A stretch of 64,000 nucleotides of DNA from positions 1,612,001-1,676,000 of the forward strand of contig CBDCMW010000002.1 in the NCBI GenBank assembly GCA_965219165.1. The letters run 5' to 3'. Each line of letters starts with the position of its first letter. Positions within the stretch are counted from its first letter, which is position 1. The stretch comes from Aldehydirespirator sp965219165. Its GTDB lineage: Bacteria > Actinomycetota > Acidimicrobiia > Acidimicrobiales > Aldehydirespiratoraceae. Below are positions 29,764 to 38,829 of the stretch, in pieces. The notes below the pieces were generated by a model that saw only the letters and a list, made by a program, of their open reading frames with translations, did no database searches and was not told the DNA's origin. A program made the translations under genes and the position numbers.

Positions 29764-32700
29764 TCAGCGATCAAGCCACTCGGGAGTGGCGATCCCTGCG
29801 AAGGCGAGGTCGCAGCCGTCTCTGACCTCGCTGGCACGACCAAGGAAGTGGCTGTCGTTGACGGTCCACGTGTGCTCGTCGCCGTGGCGCACCCGCAGGT
29901 ATCCGGCACCGTGGGTCCAATAGATGCCGCCTCCGAGGGCGGCGACATCCTGGGCGAGCGCGATGTCGACCCGCCTCGGCACCCGGCGCCAGCCTCCAGC
30001 TTCCTCGAAATCGTGGCGGGAGATCATCAGCACCCCGCCGGAGACCCCGATGAAGGGAACGTGGCGCTCCGAGAACTTCTGCCGCTGGCGGTCCCGGACG
30101 GTCTTGTCGAGACGCTCGAGGTACACGTACTCAGCGGATTTCCCCACGAGCTGGGCTCTCGAGTACTCGTGGGTGAGCACGAGGTCCCACACGTGCTCCG
30201 CGCCGTAGTGATCGTCGTCGTCCATCTTGGTGATCAGCGAGCCCCCCGCCGCGGCCGCGGCCGCGTTGAGCACCGCTCCCAGAGGCTCGGCGCCGTCCAC
30301 TCTCACAACCCTCAAGGCTGGGGCGAAGGTCGCGGCGAGGGCCGCGATCTGAGCGTCGGAGCCGAACCCGTCTCCGTGCAGGCCGAGCACCAGCTCGAGT
30401 CGCGGGTAGGTCTGGCCGCCCACGGTGTCCAGCAGGGACTCGAGCTTCTCGGGTCGGCGTGTCGGGGCCAGCACCGACACTTCGGGAAACGGCACCTCAA
30501 TGCCGGAGGTGGCCAGGATCTGGCGAGCGCGGCCGCGTAGCGAGTGGTCGCGCAGGGCGCACCGGCGCACCGCGATGCTGACCTGCTCGCGTTCGTGGTC
30601 GCCGGCCCTTACGACAGCTCCGCTCGCCATCAGGTCGTGCAGGTCGGATCCGAGGCGCTCGGCGAGCGCGGGATCGGGATCCTCGATGTGGACCAGCACG
30701 CCGGCGGCGCCCAGAGCTGCCAACGCGGCGGCCCTGTGGGTGGGGCTCCGGTGGTAGGCGGCCTTGTCCTCCAAGTGGTGCAGCGAGCGAAGCTCGTCCA
30801 GCAGCTCCCCGCCGAGCTGGAGGCTCAGGACCCCGCCCGCAGGCAGGGACATCAGGGACTTGAGCGGCGCCGACTGGGGCTGGCACGACGCTGACCAGCC
30901 GACGGGGTTGACCGCCTCGGGGTTGAACGCCTGGACGCTGAGCCGCGGATGCAGTTCGGACAGCACGGCCACAGCCGGCCGCGGCGCGTCGCTGGAGGCG
31001 TCGATCGCTGCGCCGCCGGTGCGGGGCGAGTCCACCACCAGAAGATCGACGTGTTGGTCACCGAGGCGCGACGCCACTCGGGTCGAGGCCGCGAACACGG
31101 CCGAGGAGCCGCGCCCGGCTGCGGCGATCTCGGCTCCGAGTGGATATCGGGCAAGCCGCTGCACGTACCTCTTGCTCTTGGCCTGCAGGCCCAGCCAGAT
31201 CTTCAGCCGCTTGCGCGCCTGCCTCCGCTGGGTCCGCTGCGCCCGAACCAGAGTCCGCACCAGAGTCCGCGTCCGCAACCACACCCGCCTCAACGTCCAG
31301 CCGACGTTCTTGAGGCGCCACGCCACGGCGCGGGCCACCGTCGCGATGAGCCGCCACAGGTCTCGGGGGCTGCGGATCCGCAGCACCATTGCGAACAGAG
31401 TCGGAACGTGCCGGCGCGTCCTGGCCCAGGCCCTCAGCAGGAACTTGACCGGCCGTTGCAGCCGGGCGGCGAGCCAGCCCTGGGGCCGCGGCTCCTGGGT
31501 GACCTGGAGGCTGTCGACGTCGAGCTCGGCGATCGTGCCGACGTCGGAGACCCGGTATCCGCAGCGTCGGGCTCGCTGCAGTGCCCAGGACCGGGTGATC
31601 GACACGCGATGGCCCGAGGCCAGATCCGACTCGCCTGCAGCGGCGGTCCCGAGTTGGTTGTGCAGCCGGTACATCATGCGGCGCTTGACGTCGGCGCCGG
31701 CGGGGACGCGCACGTGGAAAGCGGTCGCGGGCCAGACCTCCGCGGCACCGCCTGCGACTCCCACACTCACCCTCGGGTCGGGGTCGAGCAGCCTGTGCAG
31801 CCGGTCGAGTGGTTCCCCGGGGCGCTCCTCGACCCACACGACGAGGTCGTGGACATCGCTTGCCAGCACTCTCTCGACGGTCGCGAGTACTGCCTCAGCG
31901 TCGGCGTGCCCTGGCTCCACGGTGACCACGAACTGGGGAACCGTGTAGGACCGCCCGGGCGGCGAAGTTCGCAGCCTGCGGTCTGGTATGAGGTGGGAGA
32001 GCTTGTCGCGATGCTGCTCGAGGCTCACCGTCTCGCTCTCGCTGAGGACTGCTCCCTCGCCTTGGTGCCAGCAGAGGGCTCTTCGCTCCGGCACCAGCAC
32101 AGCTCCCAGGGCGTAGGCGCGCCAACCGAACTCGATGTCCTCCGAGCCCCACTGGGTGAACGACTCGTCGAATCCGCCGACCGCACGGAAGAAGTCGGCC
32201 GATACCGCGAAGTTCCCGCCGGTCACTACCCGGAACACATCATCGGCGTCGGAAGCCAGGTCGTCGGTGAGTGACATGCGGCGTTCGATCCACTCGGGCC
32301 GCTGGACAGGGCGTCCCGCGAAGAGATCCGCGAGCGAGCCGGGCCGTTCCCGAACGGCGGATGCGTCCACCCCCGAGACGTTCACATGGCACCGGAAACC
32401 CAGTGACAGCAAGTCGGACGCGGCGTGGTGCCATCGGGCATGGGAAGCGAGCCATTCGGCCTCGGGCACCATGTCGCAGTCGAGGAAGACGAGGATGCCG
32501 CCGGTCGCGGCTCGAGCCCCGTTGTTGCGGGCCCGGGCCAGCCCGAAGCCCATGTCCGGCTGGTGGATCACCCGCACACGCAGTGGTGAGGGCTCCGTCA
32601 GCTCCAGCGGAGGATCCGAGCCGTCGTCCACCACGATCACCTCGAACAGCTCGGGGGGGTACGACTGGCCCTCAAGGCCGGCGAGGGTGAGGGCGAGCGC

Positions 32701-32826
32701 GTCGGGCGCCTCGTAGTAGGGGACGACCACGGTGGCGGGAATCTCCGGTTCGAAGAACTCGGTCGGCGCGGCGGCCAGTGAGCGCCAGTCGTTGCCCCGC
32801 ACTGCTGCCGGGGGCGGAACCTTCAT
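29764..32826 (-). CDS. Large bifunctional family 2 glycosyltransferase
   Basis: 1020 residues with two GT-A domains. N-terminal domain, about 25-290: ATVVVPYYEAPDALALTLAG, VIVVDDGSDPP, FLDCDMVPEAEW and the galactosyltransferase-like FDESFTQWGSEDIEFGWRAY, resembling chondroitin-polymerase-type enzymes. A middle region is basic and helical (about 450-580, many RTRTLVRTLVRAQ-like stretches), perhaps a membrane-surface contact. C-terminal domain, about 790-1010: VSVLAPTRRPEKLESLLDTV, TKMDDDDHYGAEHVWDL and VGKSAEYVYL. From about residue 580 onward it is homologous to the protein at 35728. Presumed to extend a cell-surface polysaccharide. Its ATG overlaps the stop of the ligase-fusion gene (ATGA), so it belongs to that operon. 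Confidence 0.88.
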   Translation of the reverse strand: MKVPPPAAVRGNDWRSLAAAPTEFFEPEIPATVVVPYYEAPDALALTLAGLEGQSYPPELFEVIVVDDGSDPPLELTEPSPLRVRVIHQPDMGFGLARARNNGARAATGGILVFLDCDMVPEAEWLASHARWHHAASDLLSLGFRCHVNVSGVDASAVRERPGSLADLFAGRPVQRPEWIERRMSLTDDLASDADDVFRVVTGGNFAVSADFFRAVGGFDESFTQWGSEDIEFGWRAYALGAVLVPERRALCWHQGEGAVLSESETVSLEQHRDKLSHLIPDRRLRTSPPGRSYTVPQFVVTVEPGHADAEAVLATVERVLASDVHDLVVWVEERPGEPLDRLHRLLDPDPRVSVGVAGGAAEVWPATAFHVRVPAGADVKRRMMYRLHNQLGTAAAGESDLASGHRVSITRSWALQRARRCGYRVSDVGTIAELDVDSLQVTQEPRPQGWLAARLQRPVKFLLRAWARTRRHVPTLFAMVLRIRSPRDLWRLIATVARAVAWRLKNVGWTLRRVWLRTRTLVRTLVRAQRTQRRQARKRLKIWLGLQAKSKRYVQRLARYPLGAEIAAAGRGSSAVFAASTRVASRLGDQHVDLLVVDSPRTGGAAIDASSDAPRPAVAVLSELHPRLSVQAFNPEAVNPVGWSASCQPQSAPLKSLMSLPAGGVLSLQLGGELLDELRSLHHLEDKAAYHRSPTHRAAALAALGAAGVLVHIEDPDPALAERLGSDLHDLMASGAVVRAGDHEREQVSIAVRRCALRDHSLRGRARQILATSGIEVPFPEVSVLAPTRRPEKLESLLDTVGGQTYPRLELVLGLHGDGFGSDAQIAALAATFAPALRVVRVDGAEPLGAVLNAAAAAAGGSLITKMDDDDHYGAEHVWDLVLTHEYSRAQLVGKSAEYVYLERLDKTVRDRQRQKFSERHVPFIGVSGGVLMISRHDFEEAGGWRRVPRRVDIALAQDVAALGGGIYWTHGAGYLRVRHGDEHTWTVNDSHFLGRASEVRDGCDLAFAGIATPEWLDR

Positions 32827-35762
32827 GGTGACAGCGACGCGGCCGTGATCACTCGGAAGTCGCCCACGGCGGCCAAGGGGTGTTCCAAAGCGTCGTCGGA
32901 CAGGAACTCGGGCGTTCTGCTGGCTCGAAGGATCATGAGGTCGGAGCCGGCCAGTTCGCCGAGACGGCTTTCGTCAAGGTCCCACACCGGCACGTCAAGG
33001 TAGTACGACGCCCACCTCGGAGCGGGGAGTCCCGGGCCTGTCCATGCCAGCTCGGCCCGTTGGGCCTCCGGCGTGGCGGCCGCCTGTTCGAGGGCTTCTC
33101 CCAGGTCTGCGGGTTCCGTGATGTAGCGGTCGCGCGTGCCGCCGGCCGCGACGGCGAGAAGCGTGGCCGCGAGGGCAACGCCACTCGCGATGCCCGCCGC
33201 CGCCCGCAGGCGTGCCGGGACGATCCGGCGCACGCCGTCGATCAGGGCGGCCAGGCCGATTGTGACCGGCGCCAGCCACGGGAAGTTCCATAGCCGGTGG
33301 ATCCAAGCTCCTTGCTGGAGACCGAAGGTCATCGCGGCCGCCGCGGCCAGCGTGATCGCCGTGGGCACCCGCGTGCGCCGGTCTGCCAGCCCCGCGACCA
33401 GGGCCGGCACCAGCAGGACCAGCAGCCACGGCGGCGCCAGCAGCTCCTCAGTGGCGAAGCTCCACTGCCGGGACAAGAACTCACCGAAGCTGAAGTCGGC
33501 CGCCTGGCTGCCTGCAGCCACCTCGGTGCTGACCCGAACGGCAACCTGGTCGCTGAGCTCGGAGACACCGGTTGCGTTCAGCATCCATGCTGCTGTGATC
33601 GCGGCTCCCACGACCGCGCCGACGACGAGCGCGGTCAACGACGCGGACCAGCCGGCTGCCAGCCGACTCCTGAACGCTATCCGACTCTTGAGTCCGAGGC
33701 TAGGGTTCGCGGCGGTTGTGACGCCGGCGTGCCCGACCCGTCGCGAGCGGCTAGCGAGGAGCCACACTGTCAATGGGCCCAGTGAGGCCAGGGCGATCCA
33801 GGACTGCATAGCGGCGAGCGCGGCCAGAGCCGCGGTGGCGGCCAGAGCCCAGCGGGGTGGTCGATCGATCTTGCGCAGCCACGCGACCGCGGCGGCGGAC
33901 GCGACCAGCAGCGAGAAGCCGACCCCCAGCCGCCCGTACACGTAGAAGAACCCGGTGCACGCCATGGCTCCGATCGACAGCAGCACGGGGCCCCAGCGAA
34001 GATCGCAGGCGCGCAGCAGCGAGGCCATGAAGGCCAGGGTGGCCGCCCCCATGAGGAAGGCCGGGACGCGCAGGGCCACCAGGTTGTCGCCCAGCACACC
34101 CGCGGACGCGATCGAGATCCACTCCTTCAGCGGGGGATGGTGAGCGTAGGTGACCGCCTCGGACGGCGGTTCGGATCGGGGTGCCACATCGAACTCGGGC
34201 CTCACGAACGGATCTATGCGCGCGCCCCAGTCCGACTCGAGCGGTCCCAGGTCCCAGAAGTTGCGCGCCTTCAAGCCCGAGAAGGCCACTATCCGGCCGT
34301 CGTCGCTGTTGCCGAGGGGCAGGTTCAGATCGGGCAGCCACAGGGCCAGCACGGCCAGCGACATGAGGGCCACCCCGGTCCATCCCGACCGCAAGCATCC
34401 GATTGCGCCGCTCGGTCTGGCCGCCGACGGTGCGCCGGCCAACTCGCACTCAATGCCCGTTCCGGCCGCGGCGCGCCGAATACGAGGGATCCTCAGTGCC
34501 AGGGAGGATCCGAAGTTGACGGGCGAGCCTTCAGGCGGGGCTGGCCTGAGCGCCGCGGCCATCAGCAACACCCAGCTGTAGGAGAACCACAGCACGAAGC
34601 TCTCCGTGACGTTCTCCACGAGCAGGAAGGCTACGAGAGCGGCCCACATCCAGGTGTCCGGTCCGGGCCGCCGCCACAGCGCCAACCCGGCGTTGCGCGC
34701 GGCCAGAACCACAATGACCACGAAGGGCACAGCGCCCAGCAGGCCCAGTCCCAGGCCCACCTCGACCAGGCTGTTGTGGGCGCTGCCCCGTCGTAGCAGC
34801 ACATGCTGGGTCAGCTCCTCGATGTCCCAGAAGGTGAAGAATCCGTAGCCGCCCAGCGGCCGCTCCAAGATCCGGTCCCACACCAGGCGCCACATCGTGC
34901 GGCGTTGGTTCAGGGTAGGGACGTTCCAGACCGCGACGAGGGCAGAGACTGCGCCTGCCGCTCCGACCCCAGCCGCTGCGAGGGTGACCGCCGCGGCGTG
35001 GCGCCTGCTCCCGCGTCCTGCAAGCCAGTGGTAGGCCAAGGGAAGTCCGCACACCGCTACCGCGACCATGAGCGCTGCCCAAGCTGTGCGACTGCCTGCG
35101 CCGACCAGGGCAGCCGTCGATCCGGCTGTGAGGCCCACTGCTGCGGTCCGCCGCAAGCGTCCGGGAGCCAGAACGAAGCGCACACCGGCCAGCACGCCGA
35201 TCGCGGCCAGAGGCGCCAGGGAGTTGCGATTCGTGTACACGCCCTTCCAGTAGTCGTTCGGCCCGAGACCGAGATCGGGCCGGAGCACGACCAGGAGCAG
35301 GCTGGCGCCGACCGCCGTGCCCGCGAGCAGGCCGATCGTCGCCGCAGCGTCGCGAGCGTCGAGCCGGGCGATCGCCCATGCCAGCAGGGCCATGCCGACG
35401 TAGATGGACGAGCGCCATGCAGTGGCGGTTGCATCCACGCTCCACAGCGAGGAGGCGAGGGCGGCAAGAGCGAACCAGCCGGCCGCAGCCGCGGCGATCC
35501 GCTCGGAGGTCTCGAACCGACGGCTCCGCGCGCCCAGAAGATCGCACAAGGCCAATGCCGAGCCGCAGACGGCCGCCGCCGCCAGGAACGGCCACACCGC
35601 GACGTCCTCCCATCGGCTGCTGCGGTCCAGCACACTCCTGGAGAACAGCAGTACCGGCCCGTTGGTGAGGATCAGCAAGGCCACGGTGACGACGGCCACT
35701 CTGGTGGCCCGGGCCCGCTCGGCTAGATCAGTAGAGACCGGCAAAATGGAGGTCACAGCCAT
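32823..35762 (-). CDS. Fusion of an O-antigen ligase/polymerase-like domain and a GT-C (ArnT/PMT-like) glycosyltransferase
   Basis: About 979 residues and some twenty-plus membrane helices. The first half (to about 440) looks like Wzy/WaaL: ERPLGGYGFFTFW followed by RRGSAHNSLVEVGLGLGLLG, where the His of AHNS is the usual ligase residue. The second half is a GT-C enzyme: NLPLGNSDDGRIVAFSG with an acidic pair in the first loop, then TYAHHPPLKEWISIASAGVL, the loop typical of ArnT/PMT/GT39-like proteins that use polyprenyl-phosphate sugars. The outer C-terminal domain (from about 900) is soluble. ATG 35762 lies inside the 3' end of the upstream GT2 gene; GTG two codons later is an alternative. 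Suggested role: polymerise or ligate the polymer and decorate it outside the membrane. Confidence 0.82.
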   Translation of the reverse strand: MAVTSILPVSTDLAERARATRVAVVTVALLILTNGPVLLFSRSVLDRSSRWEDVAVWPFLAAAAVCGSALALCDLLGARSRRFETSERIAAAAAGWFALAALASSLWSVDATATAWRSSIYVGMALLAWAIARLDARDAAATIGLLAGTAVGASLLLVVLRPDLGLGPNDYWKGVYTNRNSLAPLAAIGVLAGVRFVLAPGRLRRTAAVGLTAGSTAALVGAGSRTAWAALMVAVAVCGLPLAYHWLAGRGSRRHAAAVTLAAAGVGAAGAVSALVAVWNVPTLNQRRTMWRLVWDRILERPLGGYGFFTFWDIEELTQHVLLRRGSAHNSLVEVGLGLGLLGAVPFVVIVVLAARNAGLALWRRPGPDTWMWAALVAFLLVENVTESFVLWFSYSWVLLMAAALRPAPPEGSPVNFGSSLALRIPRIRRAAAGTGIECELAGAPSAARPSGAIGCLRSGWTGVALMSLAVLALWLPDLNLPLGNSDDGRIVAFSGLKARNFWDLGPLESDWGARIDPFVRPEFDVAPRSEPPSEAVTYAHHPPLKEWISIASAGVLGDNLVALRVPAFLMGAATLAFMASLLRACDLRWGPVLLSIGAMACTGFFYVYGRLGVGFSLLVASAAAVAWLRKIDRPPRWALAATAALAALAAMQSWIALASLGPLTVWLLASRSRRVGHAGVTTAANPSLGLKSRIAFRSRLAAGWSASLTALVVGAVVGAAITAAWMLNATGVSELSDQVAVRVSTEVAAGSQAADFSFGEFLSRQWSFATEELLAPPWLLVLLVPALVAGLADRRTRVPTAITLAAAAAMTFGLQQGAWIHRLWNFPWLAPVTIGLAALIDGVRRIVPARLRAAAGIASGVALAATLLAVAAGGTRDRYITEPADLGEALEQAAATPEAQRAELAWTGPGLPAPRWASYYLDVPVWDLDESRLGELAGSDLMILRASRTPEFLSDDALEHPLAAVGDFRVITAASLSP

Positions 35763-37200
35763 CGCGGGAGTCCGCCGCCTGTTCCAGGAAGTACGAGTCG
35801 TCGGCCCTCCAGGTGTGCCCGGATCCGTGGCGAACCAGCAAGAATCCCGAGCCGTGGGTACGGTACACCTTGCCTCCGGCCGCCGCGATGTCTTGGGCCA
35901 GGGCCTTGTCTTCTCCGACCCCCATGGGCCGCCACCCACCGATGGCGTCGAGAGCCTGGCGTGAGACGAGCGCGGTCGGACCGGCGACACCGTGCCGCGC
36001 GGGATCGATGTAGCGCTCTCCGAGGCCCACGAAGCGGCGCACCGTGCGGTCTGTGCCCGCGAGGTAGACGTACTCCGAGGTCTTCCCTACGAGCGCGGCG
36101 CCGGAGTATTCGGCCGCCAGCACCAGGTCCCAAAGATGATGCGGGCCGTAGAGGTCGTCGTCGTCGAACTTCGCGACCATGTCGCCCGTCGACGCCGCTA
36201 GAGCCTCGTTGAGCACTTCACCCAGGGAGCGGTCCGCTGCGACCGGCAGGGCCCGCGCCGGGTGCGCCAGGCGGTCCAACTGATCCTCGACGTCGTCGCG
36301 CTCGAAGCCGTCGCCGTGCAGGGCCAGGACCAGCTCGACATGGGGGTAGCTCTGTGCCGCGACGGCGTCAATGACCGCGGACAGCCGGTTGGGGCGTCGG
36401 GTGGGAACGAGCACCGACACCAGCGGCAGGGGCGGTCCGTGCAGGCCGGCGGCAGACAGGATCTGCCGGGCACGGGCTCGTAGCGAGTGATTCCGCAGGG
36501 CGGCCCGTCTCATGGCGATGCTGAGTGCTTCTCGCTGGTGGCCATCGGCGTTGGCGACCCGGGTCGAGTCGCTCACTAGGCCGTACAGCTCCCCACCCAG
36601 GCACGATTCGAGTTCTGCGTCGCCCCGTGAGACACTGACGACGGCTCCTGTGGCGGCGGCGGCAACGAGTGCTCCGGCCCGGATGGCGGAATCGGCCTGA
36701 CCGGCCGTCCAATCCTCGATGTGGTGGGTCCGGCGCATCGTCGACACGCTCAGGGCCACCGCTGCGGTCGTGCCGCTTGCCAGATCGGCGGCCGCCTCGT
36801 GCTGGGGCTTCCAGCCGATCGGGTTGGTCGTCTCAGCGTCGAATGCCGGCACTGAAGCGCTGGGCGGAAGATCGGACAGACACACAGCCGCGATTGCGGA
36901 AGGCAGGCCGGCTGCGAGATCCCGGGAGTCGGCCAATACTGCGGAAGTTCGCTCGTCGAGCCGGTTGCCGACCCGGCTGGAGGCAGCGAAGACGCTGGCT
37001 GCCCGCGGTCCCTTGGCCACTAGCTCGGCTCCCAGGCTGTATCGAGCGCCAGCCTCTCGCCGGCCGTCGACGAGACTGGGATCTGGCTCTTCTGTGCGCT
37101 CGCCCTCTGGTCGCGCCAGCTCGCCGGTGCCGGCTCCACTTGTCAGTTGCCTCGCTCTGGTTCTGGCGCGTCGCACGATGTCGGGCAGGCTGCGGCGCAC
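35728..37200 (-). CDS. Family 2 glycosyltransferase, paralogue of the C-terminal half of the 29764 protein
   Basis: 490 residues from a GTG at 37200. The N-terminal half (YSLGAELVAKGPRAASVFAA, SRVGNRLDE and so on) matches the middle of the 1020-residue protein. The C-terminal half is the GT-A domain: VSVLVPTRRPNRLSAVIDAV, AKFDDDDLYGPHHLWDL with the DxD-type acidic cluster, VGKTSEYVYLAG, and the acceptor region YRTHGSGFLLVRHGSGHTWR. The shared His-rich tail (HGSGHTW versus HGDEHTW) is notable. First gene of a three-gene operon on the minus strand, divergent from wzm across a 24-base palindrome. Confidence 0.87.
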   Translation of the reverse strand: MRRSLPDIVRRARTRARQLTSGAGTGELARPEGERTEEPDPSLVDGRREAGARYSLGAELVAKGPRAASVFAASSRVGNRLDERTSAVLADSRDLAAGLPSAIAAVCLSDLPPSASVPAFDAETTNPIGWKPQHEAAADLASGTTAAVALSVSTMRRTHHIEDWTAGQADSAIRAGALVAAAATGAVVSVSRGDAELESCLGGELYGLVSDSTRVANADGHQREALSIAMRRAALRNHSLRARARQILSAAGLHGPPLPLVSVLVPTRRPNRLSAVIDAVAAQSYPHVELVLALHGDGFERDDVEDQLDRLAHPARALPVAADRSLGEVLNEALAASTGDMVAKFDDDDLYGPHHLWDLVLAAEYSGAALVGKTSEYVYLAGTDRTVRRFVGLGERYIDPARHGVAGPTALVSRQALDAIGGWRPMGVGEDKALAQDIAAAGGKVYRTHGSGFLLVRHGSGHTWRADDSYFLEQAADSRDGCDLHFAGLY

Positions 37201-37231
37201 ACCTGCATTATGGCGCTGCGCTTCGGGGGAC

Positions 37232-37255
37232 CGGGAAGATCCTAGGATCTTCCCG
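37232..37255. promoter_or_regulatory. 24-bp perfect palindrome between divergent polysaccharide genes
   Basis: CGGGAAGATCCT and its exact complement AGGATCTTCCCG. It ends one base before the wzm ATG and 31 bases before the GTG of the divergent GT2 gene. Its centre contains TAGGAT on both strands (plus 37243-37248, minus 37239-37244), matching the TANNNT -10 pattern. The plus promoter would start transcription at about the ATG, i.e. a leaderless wzm message. Either a two-way promoter/operator or, in RNA, a hairpin against the start codon. Confidence 0.7.
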
Positions 37256-38083
37256 ATGAGCGACCTGGACCGGCACCTGACAGATCTCACTCAGCCCCCG
37301 TCCTCGGCCTCGTATCTCCGAGAGGCGTGGCGCAGGCGGGAGTTCGCCATCCTGGTGCCCGTCCAGGACCTCCGAGCCCAGAACATGGGCACAGCTCTGG
37401 GCCAGTTTTGGCATCTCGCCAACCCGGCGCTGCTCGTCGGTGTGTATTTCCTGATATTCGGAGTCATGATCGACACGAGCCGCGGGGTCGACAACTTCCT
37501 GGGCTTCCTGATCGTGGGTGTCGTCCTGTTCCATCTCACCCAGCGCGTGGTCCAGGACGCGGCCGTCTGCATCACCCGCAACCTGGGTCTGATCCGCTCC
37601 GTGCAGTTCCCGCGCATCCTCCTGCCCGCCGCGACCCTGAACGGCCAGACGGCCGCCTTCGTGCCCGCGCTCGTCCTAGCGGTGGCGGCCGTTGTCGCCA
37701 CCGGTGAGCGCCCATCGATGAGATGGCTGGTACTACCGGCGGTGCTCGTTGCGCAGTTCCTGTTCAATCTTGGCGCTGCTCTGCTGGTGGCGCGGATCGG
37801 GGCGTCGGTGCCCGACCTGCGCCAACTGCTGCCCCACCTGTTCAGGCTGCTGTTCTACGCCTCGGGCGTGATCTTCAGCGTCGACGCGTTCGTGACGAAC
37901 CAAGCCTGGCGACGGGCGTTCGCTCTGAATCCCCTCTACGACGTGATCACCTGCGCTCGCTGGTGCCTGGTGGGTGAGCCGGCCGACGCGTGGGTGGTGG
38001 TCGGCCTGCTGGCATGGTGCATCGCGATGCCCGCACTCGGTTTCTCGGTCTTTCGCCGGTCCGAGCAGAGGCTGGGGGGGTGA
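37256..38083 (+). CDS. wzm: ABC-2 type polysaccharide/polyol-phosphate exporter permease
   Basis: 275 residues with six membrane helices, the permease of a two-component ABC exporter for lipid-linked polysaccharide or teichoic acid. The amphipathic N-terminal REAWRRREFAILVPVQDLRA precedes helix 1, and WHLANPALLVGVYFLIFGVM, LIRSVQFPRILLPAA and PLYDVITCARWCLVGEP are characteristic of Wzm/TagG. The start at ATG 37256 has no ribosome site; the palindrome in front suggests a leaderless transcript. Stop and the following ATG overlap (TGATG). Confidence 0.9.
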   Translation: MSDLDRHLTDLTQPPSSASYLREAWRRREFAILVPVQDLRAQNMGTALGQFWHLANPALLVGVYFLIFGVMIDTSRGVDNFLGFLIVGVVLFHLTQRVVQDAAVCITRNLGLIRSVQFPRILLPAATLNGQTAAFVPALVLAVAAVVATGERPSMRWLVLPAVLVAQFLFNLGAALLVARIGASVPDLRQLLPHLFRLLFYASGVIFSVDAFVTNQAWRRAFALNPLYDVITCARWCLVGEPADAWVVVGLLAWCIAMPALGFSVFRRSEQRLGG

Positions 38084-38829
38084 TGGCAGTGGCCCCGGCA
38101 GTGACGGTGCGAGTCAGCGACGCCCACGTCTACTACCGGGTGTACGAGGACCCGGCCGCGGGATTCAAGCAGCTCTTCTCCCAGGGGCGGACACGGCGGC
38201 GACACCGCACGATCCGCGCCCTGAGGGGCGTGACCCTGGACCTGCACGAGTCAGAGACCCTCGGCCTGATCGGCGCCAACGGCTCGGGCAAGACCACGCT
38301 GCTCTCAGCGATGACCGGACTGCTGCCATTGGAGTCGGGCTCGATCCTCGGCCGCTCCAGGCCGTCGCTGCTGGGAGTGTCCTCCGCTCTGCGGCCGGCG
38401 CTTTCGGGCCGGCGCAACATCCTCATCGGCGGGCTGGCCCTGGGCTTCACCAAGGGCGAGATCGAGAGCCGTGCCGATGAGATCATCGAGTTCTCAGGAT
38501 TACGCGACGCCATCGACCGGCCCATGCGCACCTACTCGTCGGGGATGCGGGCCCGACTCCACTTCGCCGTTGCCACCGCCCGGATCCCCGACATCCTGCT
38601 GATCGACGAGGCGCTCGTGGTGGGAGACGAGGAGTTTCGCCGCCGCAGCGCTCAGCGCATCTCCGAGATCAGATCCGCAGCGGGTTCAGTGGTGCTCGTT
38701 ACCCACATCATGTCGGAGATCGAGCGCCACTGCTCCCGCGTGGCGTGGCTCGATGACGGCGTGTTGAGGGCGGTGGGCGAACCCAGCGAGGTTGTTTCCG
38801 CCTACTTGTCGTCGGCTGCGTCGCGCTGA
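38083..38829 (+). CDS. wzt: ABC exporter ATP-binding protein for polysaccharide
   Basis: 248 residues, ATPase partner of the permease upstream. Walker A GANGSGKTT, signature YSSGMRARLHFA, Walker B ILLIDEALVVGD and the switch His in LVTHIMSEIE. The Y-loop and the FKQLFSQGRTRRRHRTIRAL start are typical of Wzt/TagH. It lacks the C-terminal carbohydrate-binding domain of O9a-type Wzt, so recognition of a capped chain is not expected. Its 3' end overlaps the convergent GT2 gene by 28 bases. Confidence 0.93.
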   Translation: MAVAPAVTVRVSDAHVYYRVYEDPAAGFKQLFSQGRTRRRHRTIRALRGVTLDLHESETLGLIGANGSGKTTLLSAMTGLLPLESGSILGRSRPSLLGVSSALRPALSGRRNILIGGLALGFTKGEIESRADEIIEFSGLRDAIDRPMRTYSSGMRARLHFAVATARIPDILLIDEALVVGDEEFRRRSAQRISEIRSAAGSVVLVTHIMSEIERHCSRVAWLDDGVLRAVGEPSEVVSAYLSSAASR

